From: Burkholderiales bacterium
GTDB taxonomy: Bacteria; Pseudomonadota; Gammaproteobacteria; Burkholderiales; Burkholderiaceae
NCBI GenBank assembly: GCA_026225235.1
Contig: JAMFSK010000051.1
Span: forward strand, 1 to 57,135
DNA length: 57,135 nt
Reading direction: 5' to 3'
Below the pieces are notes generated by a model. That model was not told the DNA's origin. It ran no database searches and saw only the letters and a program-made list of their open reading frames with translations. Below are positions 51,835 to 57,135 of this stretch, piece by piece. Within the stretch, counting starts at the first letter, position 1. Each line of letters opens with the position of its first letter. The position numbers and the translations under genes are program-made.

Positions 51835-53358
51835 ATGGAACTAGGCCAGCAGGCCAGCGCCCCACCGGTGCTGGACCACGACGAAAAGCAGCTGCAGAGC
51901 ATGGGGTACACGCAGGAACTGTCGCGCCGTATGAGCGGGTTCTCGAATTTCGCGATCTCGTTCTCGATCATCTGCATTCTCGCCGGCGGGATCACGGCGT
52001 TCCCGCAGGCGCTGAGTGCGGCAGGTGGCGCGTCGATCGGCATCGGCTGGCCAGTCGGTGCGATCTTCGCGCTGGTGGTGGCGGCCTCGATGGCGCAGAT
52101 CGCATCGTCGTATCCGACCGCGGGTGGCCTGTATCACTGGAGCTCGATCTTGGGCAACAAGGGCTGGGGCTGGGCGACGGCGTGGTTCAACCTGCTCGGG
52201 CTGATTTTTGTCGTGGCGTCGGTGAACTTCGGTGTCTACGATCCCTTCTTCAAGACGCTCATTGCGCCGCTGCTCGGCATCAATCCAGACGGCCTGACTT
52301 TCTGGCACCAGACGGCGTTTATCGCCGCCATCACGTTGAGCCAGGCCTGGCTCAACCATAGCGGCATCAAGCTCACGACGCTGCTGACTGACCTCTCCGG
52401 GTATCTGATCTTTGCGATCGCGGTGTTGCTGACACTCGCCTTGCTGGTGTTTTCGCCGGTGCCCTTCGATTTTCATCGGCTGGTCGACTTCACCAACTTC
52501 ACGGGCTTCGATGGGGGCGCGTGGCCGAAGCAGGGGATGTTGGCGGCATTCTTGTCGGGGCTGTTGCTGACGATCTACACGATCACGGGTTTCGATGCGT
52601 CGGCGCACACCTCGGAAGAAACGCGCGAGGCAGCGCGCAATGTGCCGCGAGGCATGCTGCGTTCGGTGTTCTGGTCGGCGCTGTTCGGCTACATCATGGT
52701 CTGTGCGTTTCTGCTCGTGATGCCGGATATCAAGGAAGGGGTGAAGGCGGGCGGCGGTTTCTTCAACGCCTTGCTCGGTACGCTGCCGGTCGGGTTGCGT
52801 GTGCCGCTCGGTATCGGCATTTTCTTGTCGAACTATTTGTGTGGCCTCGCCTGCCTGACGTCGTGCTCGCGGATGATGTTCGCATTCGCGCGTGACGGCG
52901 GTCTGCCGGCATCGAACTGGCTCAAGAAGGTCAACGACACCCATCGCACGCCAGGCGCCGCGATCTGGGTCAGTGCCGCTCTTGCCATCGCAGCGACCCT
53001 GTATGGCGATGCGTTTGCTGTTCTATCGACTGGCAGCGCGGTGTTTCTCTACGTGTCGTACGTGATGCCGGTCGCCGCAGGGCTGCGTGCCGAGGGCAAG
53101 ACCTGGGTGACCAAGGGGCCGTTTAACCTCGGGGTGTGGTCCAAGCCGGTGGCGCTGCTGGCCGTGCTCGGCGGGGCGGTGCTGGTCTATGTCGGGATTC
53201 AGCCGCCTAACGAGAAGGTGCTCTATATCAGCCTGTTGCTGATCGTCGTGATGGCGGTGTTCTGGTATGGCCTCGGCGTGCGTTCGCGATTTGCCGGGCC
53301 GCCTGAAGTCAAGGAGGCCCTGGTCGTGGGCACGTCGGTGGATGCGGTGAGTCCGTGA
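51835..53358 (+). CDS. APC-superfamily amino acid/polyamine permease
   Basis: This is a 507-residue permease with about 12 membrane segments. The N-terminal GYTQELSRRMSGFSNFAISF and later TGFDASAHTSEETREAARNVPRGM are hallmarks of the amino acid/choline/GABA permease family. The start at 51835 follows AAGAGGAAC; longer in-frame starts upstream give an unlikely N-terminus. With the LysR regulator and the aldehyde dehydrogenase it forms a GABA/putrescine-type catabolic unit. It converges on the GGDEF gene. Confidence 0.9.
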   Translation: MELGQQASAPPVLDHDEKQLQSMGYTQELSRRMSGFSNFAISFSIICILAGGITAFPQALSAAGGASIGIGWPVGAIFALVVAASMAQIASSYPTAGGLYHWSSILGNKGWGWATAWFNLLGLIFVVASVNFGVYDPFFKTLIAPLLGINPDGLTFWHQTAFIAAITLSQAWLNHSGIKLTTLLTDLSGYLIFAIAVLLTLALLVFSPVPFDFHRLVDFTNFTGFDGGAWPKQGMLAAFLSGLLLTIYTITGFDASAHTSEETREAARNVPRGMLRSVFWSALFGYIMVCAFLLVMPDIKEGVKAGGGFFNALLGTLPVGLRVPLGIGIFLSNYLCGLACLTSCSRMMFAFARDGGLPASNWLKKVNDTHRTPGAAIWVSAALAIAATLYGDAFAVLSTGSAVFLYVSYVMPVAAGLRAEGKTWVTKGPFNLGVWSKPVALLAVLGGAVLVYVGIQPPNEKVLYISLLLIVVMAVFWYGLGVRSRFAGPPEVKEALVVGTSVDAVSP

Positions 53359-53369
53359 TAGCAGGCTGT

Positions 53370-53443
53370 CTCGATGACGCTGAAGGCCGCCTGGACTTTG
53401 CCATCATCGGCGGGGCGCAGCGCAGCCTTGATGCGTCATCGAG
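53370..53443. terminator. Long imperfect hairpin between convergent genes
   Basis: An 11-base perfect inverted repeat (53370-53380 with 53433-53443) is extended by TGAAGGC/GCCTTGA with one mismatch, and encloses a GC-rich middle. It lies just past the permease stop and overlaps the last codons of the GGDEF gene on the other strand. There is no T-run; it may act as a shared transcription stop. Confidence 0.4.
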
Positions 53444-54404
53444 CGATCCGTCGCGCCTGTTTGTCCCGATACATCGCCTCATCCGCGTCCGCGAGCAAGT
53501 CTTCGATGGCAGGGTGCCGCAACGGCTCATAGCGGGTCACGCCGACGCTGTAGGCCAGTGCGTAGTCGCGCGAGGCCGTGTCGTTGTAGCGGTCAATCGC
53601 GGCATCCAGGCGATGGAGCGCCTCGCGTGCACTGCGTTCATTCGCGTTGCTTAACAGCACGACAAATTCGTCGCCGCCAAGGCGGCCGACGACGTCCGAT
53701 TCGCGAAACGTCTCCCGCAGGATTTCGCTGAACGCACTCAGTGCGCGGTCACCCTCGGCGTGGCCGAAGCGATCGTTGATGTCCTTGAAACGGTCGAGGT
53801 CAAAAAAGAACAGCGAAGCCGGCAAGCCTAGCCGATGGCAATTGGCGAGCACGTAGCGACTCAGCGTCTCGAAGCCGCGTCGATTCGACAACTGGGTCAG
53901 GTGGTCCATCGTCGCCATGCGGACGGCGACGATTTCTTCTTCCGCCATCCTGGCAAGGTCGCGCAGCAGGGTACGGTCTTCGGCGCTGAGTGTACGTGGC
54001 TTGATGTCGAGCAGGCAGAGCGTGCCGAGTCTCATCCCTTCAGGCACCGTGAGCGGGCAGCCCGCGTAGAAACGAATGTGCGGCCCCGCGGTCACGAGCG
54101 GGTTGTCGAAGAAGCGGGCGTCGTTGAGCGCATCGTCGACCTCGAATATGTCTTCACCATTGATCGCGTGGGCGCAGAACGACGCACTTCGTGGTGTCTC
54201 CGAGACGGCGAGGCCCTGTCGCGATTTAAACCACTGGCGATCTGCATCGACCAGGCTGACGAGCGCCATGGGCACATCGAACATACGTTTGGCCAGCCGG
54301 GTCAGGCGATCAAAGCGCTCTTCGGGCTGCGTGTCGAGAATCTGCAGGGCGCGCAGGGTATCGAGTCTCGCGGCCTCGTTGCCGGGTATTGCCGGTGCTT
54401 GCAT
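53436..54404 (-). CDS. GAF-GGDEF diguanylate cyclase
   Basis: This 322-residue protein has an N-terminal GAF sensor (about 15-155; LVSLVDADRQWFKSRQGL, GTLCLLDIKPRTLS) and a GGDEF domain (about 165-315). The active-site loop GGDEF is intact at 243-247 and the inhibitory I-site RESD lies at 234-237, five residues before it. DHLTQLSNRRGFE marks the start of the cyclase domain. It makes cyclic di-GMP under control of a GAF ligand and is feedback-inhibited. No membrane segment is present, so it is cytosolic. Confidence 0.93.
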   Translation of the reverse strand: MQAPAIPGNEAARLDTLRALQILDTQPEERFDRLTRLAKRMFDVPMALVSLVDADRQWFKSRQGLAVSETPRSASFCAHAINGEDIFEVDDALNDARFFDNPLVTAGPHIRFYAGCPLTVPEGMRLGTLCLLDIKPRTLSAEDRTLLRDLARMAEEEIVAVRMATMDHLTQLSNRRGFETLSRYVLANCHRLGLPASLFFFDLDRFKDINDRFGHAEGDRALSAFSEILRETFRESDVVGRLGGDEFVVLLSNANERSAREALHRLDAAIDRYNDTASRDYALAYSVGVTRYEPLRHPAIEDLLADADEAMYRDKQARRIAR

Positions 54405-54865
54405 AGGGTCGATCTTTGGAAGTGGCCCGGTGAAGTTATCGGTTGCCGGCTGCGGCGCTTACCATCGGCGTCGCGCCGCAGCATAACCGCCCATAAAGTA
54501 CACCGATGCGCACGGACTGCCAAGACGGCGTGTCTGCATTCGGGATTTGGAGCGGGGAGGGTGAGGCGGGCACCGGTGCCAGGCGAGGGACGCTCGGCGC
54601 GGCGGTGACGAAGAAGCGGTGAGAAAGAGTCAAAACCGAAGGGCCAATAACGAGCGCGCTCGGAACATTCACTCGCTTCTTGCCTACTGGGCACGCATAC
54701 TGCTCAAGCAGCCTGCGGCTGCGTACTCTCGCACTGCTTGGATGTCCGCCTGGCAAGCGGTCATGCATGCAGTGCTCGTGTAGCAAGGGCCTATCTCTCG
54801 CATGGCGTATCGTCGAAATTCCCACATTTCGGCCGCCGGATCTTTACTTACACTGGAGTAATGCA
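54405..54865. other. 461-base stretch without a recognised gene
   Basis: No frame resembles a known protein. The region should contain the promoter of the GGDEF gene (minus strand) on its left and that of the small membrane protein on its right. No repeat or RNA gene was seen. Confidence 0.35.
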
Positions 54866-55135
54866 ATGGACCCCGTTTCTCACGGCATCATCTTCTGGAT
54901 CATTATTGGCGGTATCGCGGGCGCGCTCGCCGGGCGCATTGTTGACGGCGGCGGCTTTGGCATCCTGATGGACATCGTGGTCGGCATCGTAGGTGCCTTC
55001 ATCGGCGGATGGTTGGGCGGCGTGCTCGGCTTGCATCTGGGTGGCGGCATCATCGGCTCGCTCCTGACCGCATTGATCGGCGCAATTGTCCTGCTTGCGA
55101 TCCTGCGCCTGTTCAGTCGAGGCCGAAGAATCTAG
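54866..55135 (+). CDS. GlsB/YeaQ/YmgE family small membrane protein
   Basis: This 89-residue protein has three hydrophobic, glycine-rich segments (IIFWIIIGGIAGALAGRI, ILMDIVVGIVGAFIGGWLGG, GSLLTALIGAIVLLAILRLF) and a basic end. It matches the transglycosylase-associated/GlsB family, inner-membrane proteins linked to general stress. GGAG lies seven bases before the ATG at 54866. It is monocistronic. The biochemical role of the family is unknown. Confidence 0.9.
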   Translation: MDPVSHGIIFWIIIGGIAGALAGRIVDGGGFGILMDIVVGIVGAFIGGWLGGVLGLHLGGGIIGSLLTALIGAIVLLAILRLFSRGRRI

Positions 55136-55799
55136 GCGCGCGTAGCGCGTCTGGTTGCCGGGGAGCGGGACACGCTTCGTCGCCTTTTTTAAAAGCGTCG
55201 GGTGCTGTGATTCCTGACTCCCCGCATCAGCCGTTCGAGTTTCCCCGTGCCATCCACAGAGTGGCATTAGAAGGTTCTCTTACACATAGCGTGAGCACGA
55301 CGCTGCATCGCGGTACCCACGAAATAGGACATTTTGTGGTCGTTGAAACTTCCCCGTTTATTCCAATCAGCCACTTCCCTTTTCGAACGAAACGGGTTGC
55401 CGCTTTGCACAACAGTCCGCAAGATTGAGACTGTTTCGCTGCACCCCACCGGCTGAATCCCACGACCGAGTAACCGGGAGAGTTACCTTTATCCGATTTT
55501 TTTCGATCGCGCGCAGGCTGCGGATAGGAATGAAAATTCGGTCAAATTTGCATTCTGCGTTCACTTCGTACGCGACATTTGTGCCAGCGGCAAAAGCAGT
55601 TTCTCCTTGTTCGCCACAGAGTTTCGAAACATTCATCGCTTTGACAAGCTCCGTGTGGCAGAGCGCACAGAAGGTTTCTACGGGCGTGCCATTGTCGCTC
55701 CCATCTCGCTTGTTTCCTTTGCGTATTAATCAAAATACTCGGGCAAAGCACCTCGCGGAGAACACCAGATCAGTCCTACTTACTGAATTGGGGTGAGCG
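55136..55799. promoter_or_regulatory. 664-base AT-richer region upstream of the glycine-rich protein
   Basis: The base composition is lower in GC than the rest of the window, particularly 55480-55790. A 123-codon frame (55425-55796) exists but its composition (many Ser, Phe, Arg; no recognisable fold) does not persuade. The length and composition fit a long regulatory region for the secreted protein, or recently acquired DNA. Confidence 0.4.
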
Positions 55800-57135
55800 A
55801 TGAGTACTGCCAGTAAAGAACGAAACGAACGCGGAATGGCGCAATTTGCTGTCATCTGCATGTTCGTAGCACATGCCATTTTGATTCCGAGCCACGCTGA
55901 TGCGCAAACACAGACCGTGGCTGAAAACTCAGGTGTGGCACCGTGCAACGGCGACCCGACCCGGAACTGTGCGACGCATGGCGATGCAGATGGGCTGGGT
56001 TCGACTATCCGCGCACCTGGAAACGCCTCGAGCGGAGGCCAGACGGCGGCGGGTATTGCGGCGAGTGACGCGGCGGGAACGGGGGCCGGTACGACCGGCG
56101 CTGGGAATTCGGCTGCGGGGACTGGAAGTACGGGTGGGAGCACGAGCGCGACGGGCACGCAGACCGCGAGCACTGACCCGGGCTCAGGTTCGGGCGTTCC
56201 GACGATGGGGGGCGACGGAATCGGCATTGTTAGCTCGGGCGTTGTGCCGTGCAATGGCGATGCGACCCGGAACTGCGCGCCGCACGGAGCGGGCGATGGT
56301 CTTGGACCATCGATCAGCGGCCCTGGCAACGCTTCTGCCGGCAGTCACGCGGGAGTCGGTGGCGGACTCGGAAGCGGCACCGGTAGTGGGGTGGGTACGA
56401 CGGGCTCCGGGAGCGGGACAGGCACAGGCAGCGCAGGCACCGGCGGTACAGGCGCAGGGACCTCAGGCACGGGCAGTACTTCGACAGCCGGTAATGGTGT
56501 CGGCGCCGGTAGCACTGGCGGCACGGCCTCGAGCGGCGTGTCGGGCTCGACGACGGGCGGCGGGGCGGGTACGAACGGCACCGCCTCGACTGGCACCGGA
56601 GGTACCGGGTCCGGCAAGGGCACGGCAAGCGGCGGGACGACCGGAGGCGCCACTAGCGGTGGCAGCACCGGCGGCACGGCGGGTACTGGTGGGACGGGTG
56701 GAACGGGTGGCGGTCATACCGGCGGCTCGGCGTCGAGTGGTTCAAGCGGTGGAACAGGCGGCGCCGGCGGCTCGGGTGGCAGCGGTGGAAGCGGCAGCGC
56801 CGGCGGCTCGGGTGGCAGCGGTGGAAGCGGCAGCGCCGGAGGCTCGGGTGGCAGCGGTGGAAGCGGCAGCGCGGGAGGCTCGGGCGGCAGCGGCGGAAGT
56901 GGCAGCGCCGGAGGCTCGGGCGGCAGCGGCGGAAGCGGCAGCGCCGGAGGTTCGGGCGGCAGCGGTGGAAGCGGTAGCGCGGGCGGTTCAGGCGGCAGCG
57001 GCGGCTCCGCCGGTGCCGGATGCGGAACGTCCGGCGGCAGTGGAAGCGGCGGTCACAGCAGTGGATCCGGTAGCGCCTCAAGCGGAAGCGGTGGCGGCTC
57101 AGGGAGCAGTGGCTCGGGAAGCTCGGGCGGCGGCA
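55800..57135 (+). CDS. Secreted glycine/serine-rich repeat protein (3' end outside window)
   Basis: From ATG 55800 an uninterrupted frame runs to the window end (445 codons, no stop). The start is a signal peptide (MSTASKERNERG, then a hydrophobic core, cut near SHADAQ at about 36). Two copies of a cysteine motif follow: CNGDPTRNCATHGDADGLG (from residue 49) and CNGDATRNCAPHGAGDGLG (from residue 151), 306 bases apart. The rest is Gly/Ser/Thr/Ala, with six perfect copies of GGSGGSGGSGSA between 56766 and 56981. The upstream GGGGTGAGCG is a weak ribosome site. A surface or matrix protein is likely, but the C-terminus and any anchor are not visible. Confidence 0.8.
   Translation, partial: MSTASKERNERGMAQFAVICMFVAHAILIPSHADAQTQTVAENSGVAPCNGDPTRNCATHGDADGLGSTIRAPGNASSGGQTAAGIAASDAAGTGAGTTGAGNSAAGTGSTGGSTSATGTQTASTDPGSGSGVPTMGGDGIGIVSSGVVPCNGDATRNCAPHGAGDGLGPSISGPGNASAGSHAGVGGGLGSGTGSGVGTTGSGSGTGTGSAGTGGTGAGTSGTGSTSTAGNGVGAGSTGGTASSGVSGSTTGGGAGTNGTASTGTGGTGSGKGTASGGTTGGATSGGSTGGTAGTGGTGGTGGGHTGGSASSGSSGGTGGAGGSGGSGGSGSAGGSGGSGGSGSAGGSGGSGGSGSAGGSGGSGGSGSAGGSGGSGGSGSAGGSGGSGGSGSAGGSGGSGGSAGAGCGTSGGSGSGGHSSGSGSASSGSGGGSGSSGSGSSGGG
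56766..56981 (+). repeat. Six tandem 36-base repeats in the glycine-rich gene
   Basis: Six in-frame 36-base units encode the same 12 residues (GGSGGSGGSGSA); a partial seventh unit follows to 57005. The units differ only at third codon positions (for example GCC/GCG, GGT/GGC/GGA), so the protein is kept while the DNA has drifted. Confidence 0.9.

Noticed and set aside
55425..55796. 123-codon frame upstream of the glycine-rich gene
   Set aside because: Lies in GC-poor DNA, no ribosome site, no fold or motif, unbalanced composition; more likely part of a regulatory region.
56766..57005. Regular 36-base repeats seen as a possible CRISPR array
   Set aside because: There are no spacers; the units are contiguous, in frame and encode one protein repeat with third-position variation.

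Overview
The window looks like a chromosomal or megaplasmid segment of a high-GC betaproteobacterium of the Burkholderia/Paraburkholderia/Caballeronia type. This is judged from codon use, the H-NS-like protein with an alanine/lysine-rich tail, the many LysR and GntR regulators each beside the enzymes they probably control, and the family composition. No rRNA, tRNA, CRISPR array, insertion sequence or phage gene was recognised. The last gene runs off the right edge.

Region 1 (about 0.3-21 kb) is an accessory run of small redox and detoxification genes. It holds two MDR-type quinone oxidoreductases, an Old Yellow Enzyme, an aldo/keto reductase, three NmrA-like NAD(P)-binding proteins that are paralogues of each other, an SDR, three epoxide-hydrolase-like alpha/beta hydrolases (two with twin-arginine leaders) and a small beta-carbonic anhydrase. 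Between them lie two LysR regulators, a GlxA/AraC regulator, a lipoprotein, a gamma-glutamylcyclotransferase-like protein, a histidine phosphatase, an SRAP (YedK-like) abasic-site protein whose true start is a GTG, a truncated GAF protein and an H-NS-like protein. The content suggests handling of electrophiles, quinones, enones and epoxides.

Region 2 (21-25.4 kb) has a PLP decarboxylase, a decayed hipB/hipA pair (antitoxin with an in-frame stop, toxin with its central part missing), a D-cysteine desulfhydrase-like PLP enzyme, an orphan JAMM/JAB peptidase-like protein and a divergent 55-residue ORF with a strong ribosome binding site.

Region 3 (25.7-37.3 kb) is a metabolic gene set on the + strand. 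It starts with a polysaccharide-deacetylase-fold enzyme of the HpPgdA / cyclic imide hydrolase type. An MFS transporter, two SDRs, a 97-residue protein beginning with a CGMCG motif, a COG0523 (CobW-type) metallochaperone GTPase, a PotD-like binding protein without a signal peptide and a GntR/FCD regulator with two winged-helix domains follow closely. A HypT-like LysR regulator, a DctA/GltP symporter and a tandem Asp/Glu-racemase-superfamily protein with one degenerate half come next. A coherent reading is uptake and hydrolysis of a cyclic imide-like or related amide compound, with metal delivery to the hydrolase; this is inference.

Region 4 (37.5-46.4 kb) is one tightly packed eight-gene operon: TonB-dependent receptor, ExbB, ExbD, TonB, exported alkaline-phosphatase-superfamily phosphodiesterase, OmpR-type response regulator, sensor kinase and exported YVTN/YncE-like beta-propeller. 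It looks like a self-contained, self-energised and self-regulated outer-membrane uptake system for an unknown, possibly phosphoester, ligand. It is the best candidate here for an undescribed system.

Region 5 (46.4-57.1 kb) holds a two-domain KaiC-like ATPase with a single-domain response regulator, a cupin, a LysR-aldehyde dehydrogenase-APC permease set (putrescine/GABA-like catabolism), a GAF-GGDEF diguanylate cyclase, a GlsB/YeaQ small membrane protein and the start of a long secreted glycine/serine-rich repeat protein that is cut by the window end.
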